Below are positions 51,728 through 60,175 of a stretch of 64,000 nt of DNA, one piece after another. The DNA is from 13-2-20CM-66-19 sp963824395 (GTDB lineage Bacteria > Pseudomonadota > Gammaproteobacteria > Steroidobacterales > Steroidobacteraceae). The stretch lies in assembly GCA_963824395.1 (NCBI GenBank), contig CAWGPF010000001.1:1550001-1614000 (forward strand), given 5' to 3'. A program made the translations under genes and the position numbers. Position 1 is the first letter of the stretch. Every line of letters begins with the position of its first letter. The notes beneath the pieces were generated by a model. That model saw nothing but the letters and a program-made list of their open reading frames with translations. It had not been told where the DNA came from and did not search any database.

Positions 51728-52297
51728 TTAGACCCGGACGCCCTGGGGCGCCTTGAGCTCGTCGACGATGAGGTTGCGGTTGGTGTAGATGCAGATGTCG
51801 GCGGCGATGTTGAGCGAGCGCTCGACGATGCTGCGGGCGTCCAGGTCCGAGCCGTCCACGAGCGCGCGCGCGGCGGCGAGCGCGTACTGGCCTCCCGAAC
51901 CGATCGCCGCGACGTCATGATCAGGCTCGATCACATCCCCGTTGCCTGAGACGATGAAGAGCTTCTCCGGGTCGCCCACGAGCAGCAGCGCCTCCAGGCG
52001 CCGCAGGTAGCGGTCGGAGCGCCAGTCCTTGGCGAGCTCGATGGCGGCGCGCGTGAGGTTGCCGTACTTCTCGAGCTTGGCCTCGAAGCGCTCGAACAGC
52101 GTGAAGGCATCGGCCGTGCCACCGGCGAAGCCGGCGAGCACGCGGTCATTGGAGAGGCGCCGCACCTTGCGGGCGTTGCCCTTCATGACGCTCGAGCCGA
52201 GCGTGACCTGGCCGTCACCGCCGAGGGCGATGCTGCCGTTGCGACGCACGCCGAGGATCGTCGTGCCGTGCGGATTGAAGCCGTGGGATTCGGACAT
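51728..52297 (-). CDS. hslV: ATP-dependent protease peptidase subunit HslV
   Basis: A 189-residue threonine protease of the proteasome-beta fold. HGTTILGVRRNGSIALGGDGQVTLG marks the N-terminus; Thr12 (after the 11-residue MSESHGFNPHG) should be the nucleophile after removal of the leader, which is longer than the single Met of E. coli. Lys39 in VMKGNARKVRRL and GSGGQYALAAARAL are conserved. Twelve subunits form the chamber capped by HslU. It follows xerC by 49 bp on the same strand and precedes hslU. Confidence 0.97.
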   Translation of the reverse strand: MSESHGFNPHGTTILGVRRNGSIALGGDGQVTLGSSVMKGNARKVRRLSNDRVLAGFAGGTADAFTLFERFEAKLEKYGNLTRAAIELAKDWRSDRYLRRLEALLLVGDPEKLFIVSGNGDVIEPDHDVAAIGSGGQYALAAARALVDGSDLDARSIVERSLNIAADICIYTNRNLIVDELKAPQGVRV

Positions 52298-52346
52298 GGG
52301 GGTGACGCAAGCTCCGGAATTTAAAGGGGCTCACCTGCAGCGGGCA

Positions 52347-53285
52347 TCAGGCCTTGCGGCGCGCCCGGGGGTGGCTTGCGTCGTAAATACGGGCGAGGTG
52401 CTGAAAATCAAGGTGGGTGTAGATCTGGGTGGTCGAGATGTTCGCGTGCCCCAGCAGCTCCTGCACGCTGCGCAGCTCCCCGGAAGACTCCAGCAGGTGG
52501 GAGGCAAAGGAGTGGCGGAACAGGTGCGGATGCACGTGCATGGACAGCCCCTGGCGGCGCGCCCAGGCGGCGACCCGCAGCTGCACGGCGCGCGCCCCGA
52601 GCCGCCGGCCGTTCCTGCCCACGAACAGCGCCGGCTCATCGCTCCTGGCCATCCCGGCGCGCACCTTGAGCCACGCCTTGAGCGCCTCCACCGCCGCGCG
52701 CCCCACCGGCAGGATGCGCGACTTGCCACCCTTGCCAAGCACGTGGACGGTGCGGTCCTTGAGGTCGAGGCGCTGCAGATCAAGCCCGACGCACTCCGCC
52801 AGGCGCAGCCCGGAGGAGTAGAGCAGCTCCATCAGCGCCCGGTCACGGGCGCTCAGGTCATCCGCGGCGCGGATCTCGAGCAGTCGCGCCATCTGATCGG
52901 CGTCCAGGGTCTGCGGCAGCCGCCGCGCGCTCTTCGGGGCACGCACCTCGTGCCCGGGGTTCCTGGTGATGCGGGCGCCGCGCCGCGCGCCGCGCGCCGC
53001 TTCGCCCGCGCCCTCGCGCATGAGGAAATTATAGAAGCTGCGCACCGCCGACAGGCGCCGCTGGATGCTGCGCGGCGCGAGGCCGCCGGCGTGCGCGTGC
53101 GCGGCGAAGGCGCGGATGTGCTGGCTGTCGAGCTGCGCCCAGTCCTTGAGCCCGGCGCGCTCGCAGTACTGCGTAAGGGCCGCAAGGTCGCGCGCGTAGC
53201 TCGCGTCGGTGTGGCTCGAGAGGCGGCGCTCGGAACTCATGTAGCGCCGAAAGCGCGCCACCCACTCCAGCGCCGCAGGATTCAT
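52347..53285 (-). CDS. xerC: Tyrosine recombinase XerC
   Basis: A 312-residue site-specific recombinase. The N-terminal SAM-like DNA-binding domain covers about residues 5-105, and the catalytic domain contains Arg in LLYSSGLRLAE, Lys in LGKGGKSR, the HLFRHSFASHLLESSG box (His and Arg) and Tyr in ANISTTQIYTHLDF. XerC with XerD resolves chromosome dimers at dif. Its place between DUF484 and hslV is the usual housekeeping setting, so it is not a phage or integron integrase. Start ATG at 53285. Confidence 0.95.
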   Translation of the reverse strand: MNPAALEWVARFRRYMSSERRLSSHTDASYARDLAALTQYCERAGLKDWAQLDSQHIRAFAAHAHAGGLAPRSIQRRLSAVRSFYNFLMREGAGEAARGARRGARITRNPGHEVRAPKSARRLPQTLDADQMARLLEIRAADDLSARDRALMELLYSSGLRLAECVGLDLQRLDLKDRTVHVLGKGGKSRILPVGRAAVEALKAWLKVRAGMARSDEPALFVGRNGRRLGARAVQLRVAAWARRQGLSMHVHPHLFRHSFASHLLESSGELRSVQELLGHANISTTQIYTHLDFQHLARIYDASHPRARRKA

Positions 53286-53301
53286 GGGCGCTGCGCTCGC
53301 C

Positions 53302-54003
53302 CTAGCGTGCCGGGCTCAGCGCGTCGGTGATCAGGTCCGCCAGGCGCGCCAGGAATTCGGTGCTCATGCCCGGGTGGAAGCGGTCACGGTCGGCGCTGCC
53401 GAGCGCCAGGAGCCCGATCGAGCCCTTCTCGCCCAGGGGCACGAGCGCCACCGAGGCCATCTCCAGCCCCTCGGGCCCGAACAGGAACTGGCGCTGCGAA
53501 TCACGCGCCTGACCGCAGCGCGGCTTACCGCTGGCGAACAGCGACTCGAAGGACTTCAGGTGCGCATCGTCCGCCTTCACCGTGCGCACGAACGAGGGCA
53601 GGCCCGGGTCGGGCTCCGCGCCGATCAGCACCAGCGCGGCGTGGAAGGCGTCGAAATCCTCGCGCAGGCCCGCCTCGATGTGGGCCACGGCCAGCGTCCG
53701 CGGCACGCCGCGCAGCAGGCGGCGCGTGAAGCGGTGCAGGCGCTCGGCGATGGCGTCGTTGGCGCGCGCCACGCGCACCAGTTCGGCGAGCTTGTTCTCC
53801 AGCGTCGCCTGCTTCTCGCGCAGTACCTCGATCTGGCGCTCGACGAGGGAGATGGTGGAGCCGCCGCGCGCGTGCGGCAGCTTCAGGCGCGCCAGCACCG
53901 CCTGGTGGCGTTCGAAGAATTCGGGGTTGCGCTGCAAGTAGCTGGCGATGGATTCCTCTTCGGTATCCACCGCGGCCAGCCCGCGGGCCTCACGTGTCGT
54001 CAT
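53302..54003 (-). CDS. DUF484 family protein
   Basis: A 233-residue protein. SYLQRNPEFFERHQAVLARLKLPHARGGSTISLVERQIEVLREK is the conserved DUF484 N-terminus, followed by a coiled coil (QATLENKLAELVRVARAND) and a GAF-like C-terminal part (SVALVPLGEKGSIGLLALGSADRDRFHPGMSTEFLARLADL). Always found between dapF and xerC in gammaproteobacteria (E. coli YigA region), which is also the case here: 3 bp after dapF and 16 bp before xerC. Function unknown; a role in ligand sensing is suggested by the GAF-like fold. Confidence 0.92.
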   Translation of the reverse strand: MTTREARGLAAVDTEEESIASYLQRNPEFFERHQAVLARLKLPHARGGSTISLVERQIEVLREKQATLENKLAELVRVARANDAIAERLHRFTRRLLRGVPRTLAVAHIEAGLREDFDAFHAALVLIGAEPDPGLPSFVRTVKADDAHLKSFESLFASGKPRCGQARDSQRQFLFGPEGLEMASVALVPLGEKGSIGLLALGSADRDRFHPGMSTEFLARLADLITDALSPAR

Positions 54004-54006
54004 GCG

Positions 54007-54834
54007 TTACACCTCGACGTGACCTTCAAAGGATATCTGTGTCGGACCGGTAAGCCAGATGTGTTCTCCCGGGCCCTCCCAGTCTACCTGCAACTCGCCG
54101 CCGCGCGTGGCCACCCGTACGCGGGCGTCCAGCAGCCCGCGCCGCCGCCCGATGGCGACCGCCGCGCACGCGCCGGTGCCGCAGCTGAGTGTCTCGCCAG
54201 CGCCACGCTCGTACACGCGCAGCCGCACCTCGGCGCGCGCCACGACCTCGAGAAAGCCGGCGTTGACGCGCTTCGGGAAGCGCGGGTGATGCTCGATCGC
54301 AGGACCCAGGGTCGCCACCGGGGCGCGGGCGACCTCGGCGACCTGCATCACGGCGTGCGGATTGCCCAGGGAGACCGCGCCGATCTGCAGCGTTTCACCT
54401 GCGACCTCGAGCGGATAGGGGTCGGCCTCGTGGGCGGCCTCGAAGGGCAGTGCGCGCGGGTCAAAGTCCGGCACGCCCATGTCCACCGAGACGCGCGCCG
54501 CGCTCACGCGCGCGTGCACCACGCCGGCGGGGCTGTCGAGGGAGACGGCGCCGTTGCGGGTGAGTCCGCGGTGGTGCAGGAGGGCGGCGATGCAGCGGGC
54601 GCCGTTGCCGCACTGCTCGACCTCGTCGCCGTCGGCGTTGAAGATGCGGTAGAAGACCGCGGTGTCGGCGCGCTTCGGTCCACCGAGCACCAGCGCCTGG
54701 TCAAAGCCGATGCCGGTCCGGCGGTCGGCCAGCGTGCGCAGGCGCTCGGGCAGAAGGATGGATTCGTCGGCGGGAGCATCGAAGACGACGAAGTCGTTGC
54801 CGACCCCGTGCATCTTCGTGAAATCGATGCGCAT
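54007..54834 (-). CDS. dapF: Diaminopimelate epimerase
   Basis: From the ATG at 54834 a 275-residue enzyme. FTKMHGVGNDFVVFD is the signature start. The two catalytic cysteines are Cys75 in EQCGNGARC and Cys218 in LSCGTGAC; they lie in the two mirror-related halves and swap protons to turn LL- into meso-diaminopimelate for lysine and peptidoglycan. It leads the dapF-DUF484-xerC run. The upstream frame is open to 54993 but has no similarity, so the shorter start is chosen. Confidence 0.96.
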   Translation of the reverse strand: MRIDFTKMHGVGNDFVVFDAPADESILLPERLRTLADRRTGIGFDQALVLGGPKRADTAVFYRIFNADGDEVEQCGNGARCIAALLHHRGLTRNGAVSLDSPAGVVHARVSAARVSVDMGVPDFDPRALPFEAAHEADPYPLEVAGETLQIGAVSLGNPHAVMQVAEVARAPVATLGPAIEHHPRFPKRVNAGFLEVVARAEVRLRVYERGAGETLSCGTGACAAVAIGRRRGLLDARVRVATRGGELQVDWEGPGEHIWLTGPTQISFEGHVEV

Positions 54835-54881
54835 CGGGGGCAAGCATAGCCGAAACCGCGCGGCGGCGGGCGTGCCGCCCG

Positions 54882-55310
54882 TCAGCGCAGCGCCGCGCGG
54901 TCCCTGAAGAGGCAGCGGTCCATGACGGTAAAGATGCCGGCGTCCACCGCGCGCGCGGCGGCCTGTGTATCGACGACACCGTCCTGCAGCCACAGTGCCG
55001 GCAGCTTGAGGCGAATGCAGTCCGCAACGATCCCGGCCACATGCTCGGGGCGGCGGAACACGTCCACGATGTCCACGCGCTCGCCGGGTCCGAGCACCTC
55101 GGGCACCAGATCAAGGGAGGCAACCGCGGTCTCCCCGAGGATGGTCTCGGCGCTCGGGGTCACGGGAATGATGCGATACCCGAAGCGCTGCAGGGCGCGC
55201 GCCACGCCGTGGCTCGGGCGCGTGCGGTCGGCCGAGAGTCCGACGACGGCGATGACGCGGGCGCTGCGCAGCAGGGCGTCGATCTTCTCGGCCGGGGGAT
55301 TCTTGAACAT
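54882..55310 (-). CDS. CoA-binding domain protein (YccU-like)
   Basis: From the ATG at 55310 a 142-residue Rossmann protein. VIAVVGLSADRTRPSHGVARALQRFGYRIIPVTP is the CoA-binding loop, and VDIVDVFRRPEHVAGIVADCIRLKLPALWLQDGVVD the second half, as in the CoA-binding domain of succinyl-CoA synthetase alpha but stand-alone. Small YccU proteins bind CoA; their role is unclear. It is likely in the same transcription unit as dapF downstream (47 bp). Divergent from a 2Fe-2S flavoprotein gene. Confidence 0.88.
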   Translation of the reverse strand: MFKNPPAEKIDALLRSARVIAVVGLSADRTRPSHGVARALQRFGYRIIPVTPSAETILGETAVASLDLVPEVLGPGERVDIVDVFRRPEHVAGIVADCIRLKLPALWLQDGVVDTQAAARAVDAGIFTVMDRCLFRDRAALR

Positions 55311-55389
55311 GGCAGCGCGGGGGCCTTTCGGTATCCTCGACACTCCTGAAGTCTAAACCCCCCGCAGGTCCGCACTCGAGGCCGCGCCG

Positions 55390-56445
55390 TTGAGCGAGGA
55401 ACACACTGTCCGCATCGAACCGCAGGGCCGCACGCTCAAGGTCGGGGCTCAGCAGCCACTGCTGGAGGCGGCGCTCGATGCGGGCCTGAACCTGCCCCAC
55501 AGCTGCAAGTCCGGGCACTGCGGTTCCTGCCGCGCGCGGCTGCTCAAGGGTGAGGTGCGCTACCCGGCGCAGCGTCCGCTCGGACTCAGCCCCGAGGAGG
55601 CGCGCGAGGGCTTCGTGCTCCTGTGCCAGGCGCGCGCGGCGAGCGACGTCACGGTCGAGGCCCGGTTCATCGCCAGCGTCGCCGACGTGGAGATGAAGAC
55701 CCTGCCCTGCCGCATCGAGCGCGTGGTGCCACTGGCACCCGACGTCATGCAGGTGTGGCTGCGGCTGCCCTCGGTCGAGCGGCTGCCCTTCCACGCCGGG
55801 CAGTACCTCGACGTGCTGCTGGAGGGCGGCCGGCGCCGCAGCTTCTCGATCGCAAGCCCTCCGCACGATGCCCGGCTCCTCGAGCTGCACGTGCGGCGCG
55901 TGCCGGGCGGCGGCTTCACCGAGCGGCTCTTCGGGGGCACGGACGGGGCCGCCGGGGCGCCGCTCGCGGCCGGCTCGCTGCTGCGCATCGAGGGCCCCAT
56001 CGGCCAGTTCGTCTACCGCGAGGGCACCGGGCCTCTCATCATGGTCGCCGGCGGCACCGGATTTGCGCCCCTGAAGTCGATCCTGCGCCACGTGCTGGAG
56101 ACCGGCGTTCGCCGCCCGGTCCACCTCTACTGGGGGGCGCGCCATCAGGAGGATCTGTACGAGGAGGCGCAGGTGCTCGAGTGGCTGGTGCGCTTCCCCC
56201 AGCTCACCTACACGGCGGTGCTCTCGGAGGCGAGCCGCATCGAGGCGCGCCACCAGCGCACCGGCTGGGTGCACGAGGCGGTGCTCGCCGATCACCCCTC
56301 CCTTGCCGGCACGGAGGTTTACGCCGCCGGGCCCCCGGCGATGGTCGAGGCGCTGCGCGCGAGCTTCCCGCGTCACGCCCTGGAGCCCGGGCGGCTGTAC
56401 TTCGACTCGTTCGACTACGCGCCGGATGTGGTGGCGCGGCGCTGA
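55390..56445 (+). CDS. 2Fe-2S ferredoxin-FAD/NAD(P) oxidoreductase (AscD-like, phenol hydroxylase reductase type)
   Basis: A 351-residue reductase from a TTG at 55390. The N-terminal plant-type ferredoxin domain binds 2Fe-2S through CKSGHCGSC and a late LLCQA cysteine; the FAD domain has RRRSFSIASPP (RxYS-type), and the NAD domain has MVAGGTGFAPLKSIL and the C-terminal YAAGPPAMVEA and YFDSF. The same layout is found in CDP-6-deoxy-glucoseen reductase and in oxygenase reductases. It may supply electrons to an unlinked enzyme. The TTG is the most upstream start giving a family N-terminus; the ribosome binding site is weak, so this start is not firm. Confidence 0.88.
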   Translation: MSEEHTVRIEPQGRTLKVGAQQPLLEAALDAGLNLPHSCKSGHCGSCRARLLKGEVRYPAQRPLGLSPEEAREGFVLLCQARAASDVTVEARFIASVADVEMKTLPCRIERVVPLAPDVMQVWLRLPSVERLPFHAGQYLDVLLEGGRRRSFSIASPPHDARLLELHVRRVPGGGFTERLFGGTDGAAGAPLAAGSLLRIEGPIGQFVYREGTGPLIMVAGGTGFAPLKSILRHVLETGVRRPVHLYWGARHQEDLYEEAQVLEWLVRFPQLTYTAVLSEASRIEARHQRTGWVHEAVLADHPSLAGTEVYAAGPPAMVEALRASFPRHALEPGRLYFDSFDYAPDVVARR

Positions 56446-56456
56446 CGGGCGGCCCT

Positions 56457-57071
56457 TCAGGGCTGGGTGAAGTTCTCGCGGTAGTCCTCGATGGAGGCGC
56501 GGATCACCGCCGCCGCGTGCCCATAGCCGTAGCGGCCGGTGACGGCGATCTTGGGCGGCTCACCCGGCACCAGCTTGTAGGTGGAGAAGTAATGCTCGAT
56601 ACGCTCCAGGAGCGCTCCCGGGAGCTCATCGATCTCGGTGGCATTGCCCCACACGTAATCGCCCTCGAGCACGGCGATGATCTTGTCGTCGGCCTCGCCG
56701 CGGTCGATGATCTTCAGCCCCCCGACCACGATCGCCCGCATCAGGATCTCGGAGTGGTTGATGGGGCGCTCGCTGATGACGCAGATATCGAGCGGGTCGC
56801 CGTCGCCGCGCTCGCAGCCCGGGGCGAGCTGGCGCACCCGTTCCCCGCAGTAGGTCTGGGGCACGAAGCCGTAGAGCGCCGGCGGCTGCGAGGAGGTGCG
56901 CTGCGGGCGATCGACGCGCAGGTAGCCGCTCGCCTTGTCGACCTCGTACTTCATGAGGTCGAAGGGCGTGATCTCGATGTAGGCGTTTACGACCCGGGGT
57001 GCATCCTCGCCGGGCTCGAGTCCGTGCCAGGGGTGCGGGCGCCAGCGCGAATAGGAGGTGGGGTTGCTCAC
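56457..57071 (-). CDS. ppa: Inorganic pyrophosphatase (family I)
   Basis: A GTG at 57071 gives 204 residues. NAYIEITPFDLMKYEVDKASGYLRVDRP, YGFVPQTYCGERV and GDGDPLDICVISERP (the metal-binding Asp cluster) and GEADDKIIAVLEGDYVWGNATEIDELP are the family I signatures. It hydrolyses PPi and pulls biosynthetic reactions forward. Residues are spread a little longer than in E. coli Ppa (176) with a distinct N-terminus. It is divergent from the KAS III gene; the 60-bp gap holds that gene's promoter. The frame is open further upstream but lacks similarity. Confidence 0.93.
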   Translation of the reverse strand: MSNPTSYSRWRPHPWHGLEPGEDAPRVVNAYIEITPFDLMKYEVDKASGYLRVDRPQRTSSQPPALYGFVPQTYCGERVRQLAPGCERGDGDPLDICVISERPINHSEILMRAIVVGGLKIIDRGEADDKIIAVLEGDYVWGNATEIDELPGALLERIEHYFSTYKLVPGEPPKIAVTGRYGYGHAAAVIRASIEDYRENFTQP

Positions 57072-57078
57072 CCGCCGA

Positions 57079-57107
57079 TTGTATCGCCGCCCTGCTATTC
57101 TTATCAC
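57079..57107 (+). promoter_or_regulatory. Sigma-70-like promoter of the KAS III gene
   Basis: TTGTAT (57079-57084) and TATCAC (57102-57107) with 17-bp spacing lie 25 bp before the GTG start. GAAGGGG at 57117-57123 is a good ribosome binding site for the GTG at 57132, which supports that start. Confidence 0.55.
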
Positions 57108-57131
57108 GCGCTCATCGAAGGGGTTATCGGC

Positions 57132-58241
57132 GTGACTCACGCGGCGATTACCGGCTGGGGTAAATGCCTGCCCCCGGCCGTGCTGACCAACCACGACCTG
57201 TCCACGATCCTGGATACCAGCGATGAGTGGATCCTCAGTCGCACCGGCATCAGCGAACGGCGCATCTCGCACGTGCCCCTGCAGGAGCTCGCCCACGTCG
57301 CCTGCATGCGCGCGCTGGCGGCCGCCGGCCGCGCCGGGCGCGACATCGAGCTCATCGTGTTCGGCACCTGCAGCCACGAGGACCAGGTGCCGAACATGGC
57401 CTCCGGCATCCAGGCGCGCATCGGCGCGCAGCCCGCGGCTGCGTTCGACATCAATACCGCCTGCACCAGCTTCCTCTATGGCCTCTCGGCGGCCACGGCA
57501 CTGATCCGCACCGGGGTGGTCAAGAACGCGCTCGTCATCGGCGCGGAGCTGATCTCGCCCTTCATGGACTGGGCGGACCGGGACGTCGCGGTGCTGTTCG
57601 GGGACGGCGCGGCCGCAGTGGTGCTGGAGGCGAGCGAGCGCGAGGAAGGCGTGCTCGCCGAGAAGCTCGGCTGCTTCGGGGAGGCGCGCGACATCCTGCG
57701 GGTCGCCGGCATGGGCGGGCGCTACGCTAACCACGGAGTGCTCTATGGTGTGGTGCGCTGGCAGTTCGAGGGTCAGGAGATCTTCAAGCGCGCGGTGGCC
57801 GGCATGAGCGGGGCCTGCGATGACTCGCTCGCACGCCTGAACCTAACTTCCGCGGACGTGGATCTCGTGGTGCCCCACCAGGCGAACCTGCGCATCATCG
57901 AGGCGGTGGCGCGCCGCGCGCAGGTGCCGATGGAGAAGGTGTTCGTGAACATCCGCCGCTACGGCAACATGTCGGCGGCCACGGTGGCCATCGCGCTGTG
58001 CGAAGCGGTGGAAGAGGCGCGGGTGCGTCCGGGGTCGCTGCTGCTGCTGCCCGGATTCGGCGGGGGACTCTCCTACAGCGCCCACGTGGTGCGCTGGGGT
58101 GAGCGCACCGCGCCACTGGGGACGTCGGCGGTTGAGCTGCCGCCGAATGAGCGCAGCGCGCTCGAACTCATCAAGGACTGCCTCAGGCGCAAGCTCACTC
58201 CGCAGGATCCCGCCGCCGCCGACCCCTTCGCCGGCCTTTGA
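57132..58241 (+). CDS. 3-oxoacyl-ACP synthase III family protein (KAS III / FabH-like)
   Basis: 369 residues from the GTG at 57132. ITGWGKCLPPAVLTNHDLSTILDTSDEWILSRTGISERRI is a typical FabH opening. The catalytic triad is Cys111 in NTACTSFLYGL, His248 in VPHQANLRI and Asn278 in RYGNMSAAT. FabH condenses acetyl-CoA with malonyl-ACP; longer relatives handle aromatic or long-chain starters, and the extended C-terminus (to KLTPQDPAAADPFAGL) is longer than E. coli FabH of 317 residues. With no fab cluster nearby, this may be a secondary condensing enzyme. It stands alone, divergent from ppa. Confidence 0.9.
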   Translation: MTHAAITGWGKCLPPAVLTNHDLSTILDTSDEWILSRTGISERRISHVPLQELAHVACMRALAAAGRAGRDIELIVFGTCSHEDQVPNMASGIQARIGAQPAAAFDINTACTSFLYGLSAATALIRTGVVKNALVIGAELISPFMDWADRDVAVLFGDGAAAVVLEASEREEGVLAEKLGCFGEARDILRVAGMGGRYANHGVLYGVVRWQFEGQEIFKRAVAGMSGACDDSLARLNLTSADVDLVVPHQANLRIIEAVARRAQVPMEKVFVNIRRYGNMSAATVAIALCEAVEEARVRPGSLLLLPGFGGGLSYSAHVVRWGERTAPLGTSAVELPPNERSALELIKDCLRRKLTPQDPAAADPFAGL

Positions 58242-58271
58242 GTTAAGGCCGCGAGAACGGCAGCGCTGGCC

Positions 58272-58394
58272 TTAGCGGCGCGTGGCCTTCTTGGCCGCAC
58301 GGCGCTTTTTCTTCGCCGGATTCTTGACGCGTGTCTTGCCGAATGACCCCTGATAGATCTTGCCGCGGCGGCTTCTGTGATCGCCCTTACCCAT
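58272..58394 (-). CDS. 30S ribosomal protein bTHX
   Basis: A 40-residue, highly basic protein too short for most gene finders, starting at the ATG at 58394 with GGAG seven bases upstream. It begins MGKGDHRSRRGKIYQGSFGK, matching the Thermus THX pattern MGKGDxxTRRGKIxxGxYGK, and continues with a Lys/Arg-rich tail (NPAKKKRRAAKKATRR). THX binds in the head of the 30S subunit, stabilising 16S rRNA. It lies downstream of the RRM gene terminator on the same strand. Confidence 0.88.
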   Translation of the reverse strand: MGKGDHRSRRGKIYQGSFGKTRVKNPAKKKRRAAKKATRR

Positions 58395-58420
58395 AAGAGA
58401 ACTCCGATTCGTACGCAATG

Positions 58421-58468
58421 AAAAGGGCCGGTTCGCCCATGCCCTGTGCAGGCACTGACGACCGGCCC
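58421..58468 (-). terminator. Terminator of the RRM protein gene
   Basis: On the minus strand GGGCCGGT (58468-58461) pairs with ACCGGCCC (58432-58425), 28-nt loop, followed by four T (58424-58421). It lies just after the stop of the RRM gene and separates it from the bTHX gene. Confidence 0.65.
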
Positions 58469-58488
58469 CCGGTCTTCAGCCGATTGGC

Positions 58489-58779
58489 TTACCAGCGCTT
58501 CGGGGCGCCGCCACCGCGGTTGCCGCCACCGCCGCCGGTGCGCTCCTGGGCCTCGTTCACGCGCAACGGGCGACCACCGAGGTCCTTGCCGTTGAGGCTC
58601 TGGATGGCCTTGGACGCATCAGCGCGTGACATCTCAACGAAACCGAAACCGCGCGGGCGGCCGGTGTCGCGGTCAGTGATGATGCTCACCGACTCGACGG
58701 TGCCGTGCGCAGCGAACAGCTCGCGCACCTCAGCGTCGGTCGCGGAAAACGGCAGGTTGCCAACATAGATCTTCGTCAT
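58489..58779 (-). CDS. RRM-domain RNA-binding protein
   Basis: From the ATG at 58779, with AGGAG ten bases upstream, a 96-residue single RNA recognition motif. RNP2 is IYVGNL (residues 4-9) and RNP1 is RGFGFVEM (43-50). The C-terminus is a short glycine-rich tail (RTGGGGGNRGGG) like cold-inducible RNA-binding proteins of cyanobacteria and proteobacteria. It probably acts as an RNA chaperone. The 5' leader is long (the next gene upstream starts 425 bp away), which is common for cold-regulated genes, but I see no clear thermosensor. Confidence 0.93.
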   Translation of the reverse strand: MTKIYVGNLPFSATDAEVRELFAAHGTVESVSIITDRDTGRPRGFGFVEMSRADASKAIQSLNGKDLGGRPLRVNEAQERTGGGGGNRGGGAPKRW

Positions 58780-59203
58780 GCAATCAACTCCTATACGTAA
58801 AGTACTAGCAGGAGTGCATGCCGAGAAATCGGGGTTACGCACACGCTGCCACCTGGTCGAGAACGATTCGGCTTTTCAGACTCGGAAGCCAACTCGCAAT
58901 CGAGGCGGGCGGCAGGCGGCAGGAAAGGGAAAGGTCACGATCCGGCGCGGACGATACACCGGTCCTGAGTAGCCGCACAAGCATACGGGGGTGTCAGCGC
59001 GCGGCGCGCCGGCCTGCCGCGGTGCATCCCAACATAACCTGCCGGCGCACCTGCCGGGTGCCCCGGGCCGACCCTCGGCCCCGGGCAGAAACCGGGCGGC
59101 TTCAACCGCCGGCGCGGCTCGCGGGCGCCCCCGGACGCCGCTTCATCCTTAAACCTGAGCTAATCCGAAAGCGATTGTTCTGCTATTCGGTACAATCGCC
59201 ACA
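58780..59203. other. Intergenic region between RRM and LysR genes
   Basis: This 424-bp stretch holds divergent promoters: the leader of the RRM gene on one side and TACAAT at about 59190-59195 before the LysR gene on the other. The middle (about 58980-59130) is very GC rich with no start codon plus ribosome binding site combination. I see no additional gene or RNA. Confidence 0.5.
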
Positions 59204-60127
59204 ATGGACCAGCTGGTCTGCATGCGCACCTTCTTGCGGGTTGCCGACCTGCACTCCTTCACCCGCGCCGCCGATGCACTCGGCATCTCGCGCGCCGTCG
59301 TCAGCACCCACGTCGCGGACCTCGAACGGCACCTGCGCTGCCAGCTGTTCCACCGCACCACGCGCCGCGTGGGGCTGACCACCGACGGCACGGAGTACCT
59401 CGGACGCTGCCGCCGCATTCTCGGTGACCTGGAAGCGGCCGATGAGGCCCTGCGCGGCACGCGCCTCAAGCCACAGGGGCGGCTGCGGGTCGACGTGCCC
59501 ATGGCTTTCGGACGCGCGCTCCTCACCCCGGCGTTGCCGCGTTTCCAGGCGCGCTATCCGGATCTGCAGCTGGAGGTGCAGTTCAACGACCGCCGGGTCG
59601 ACCTCATCGCCGAGGAGGTCGACCTCGTGGTGCGGGTGGGCTCCGTGCGCGAGCCGCACTTGAGCGCACGGCGCGTGGTCAGCACCCGCCTCATCACCTG
59701 CGCGGCACCCGAATACCTGCGCGCGCACGGGACGCCGCAGCTGCCCGAAGACCTGCGTCGCCACAAGCTCATCGCGCACCTCGGCGCGAGCGACCATCGC
59801 CCCTACAAGTGGCTGTTCCGGCGCGGCCGGGTACAGCGACAGCTGAGCCTGCCCTTCAGTGTCGCCTTCAACTCCGTCGAGGCGCAGGTGCAGGCGGCTA
59901 TCCGCGGCGCCGGCGTGCTGCAGAGCATGGACCTGCTGGTGGCCGAAGCGCTGGTGGCGGGGCGACTCGAGGCAGTGCTGCAGGACTGGTCGGCTCCCGG
60001 GGCCGCGATTTCGGTGGTGTGCCGCAGCGCGCTCAAGGATGCGCCCAAGGTGCGCGTGTTCGCCGACTTCGCGAGCGAGCTGCTGCAGCAGTACCGCAGC
60101 CGCGTGGATGCGCTGCTGCAGGGCTGA
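59204..60127 (+). CDS. LysR family transcriptional regulator
   Basis: A 307-residue LysR-type regulator. MRTFLRVADLHSFTRAADALGISRAVVSTHVADLERHLRCQLFHRTTRRVGLTTDG covers the winged helix-turn-helix (residues 7-62). The co-inducer domain (90-300) has the usual RLRVDVPMAFGRALLTPALPRFQARYPDLQLEV start. It closely resembles regulators of the CrgA/DsdC-like group without an obvious ligand. It is not divergent from a neighbouring target (the RRM gene is over 400 bp away), so its targets are probably distant or itself. Confidence 0.9.
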   Translation: MDQLVCMRTFLRVADLHSFTRAADALGISRAVVSTHVADLERHLRCQLFHRTTRRVGLTTDGTEYLGRCRRILGDLEAADEALRGTRLKPQGRLRVDVPMAFGRALLTPALPRFQARYPDLQLEVQFNDRRVDLIAEEVDLVVRVGSVREPHLSARRVVSTRLITCAAPEYLRAHGTPQLPEDLRRHKLIAHLGASDHRPYKWLFRRGRVQRQLSLPFSVAFNSVEAQVQAAIRGAGVLQSMDLLVAEALVAGRLEAVLQDWSAPGAAISVVCRSALKDAPKVRVFADFASELLQQYRSRVDALLQG

Positions 60128-60175
60128 TACGCGCGCCGCGCGACGGGTGCGCGGGCTGAAGCTCCCGGCAACCCC

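Noticed and set aside
52347..53285. XerC as a sign of an integron, prophage or integrative element
   Set aside because: It lies in the usual dapF-DUF484-xerC order, with no attachment-site repeats or phage genes around.
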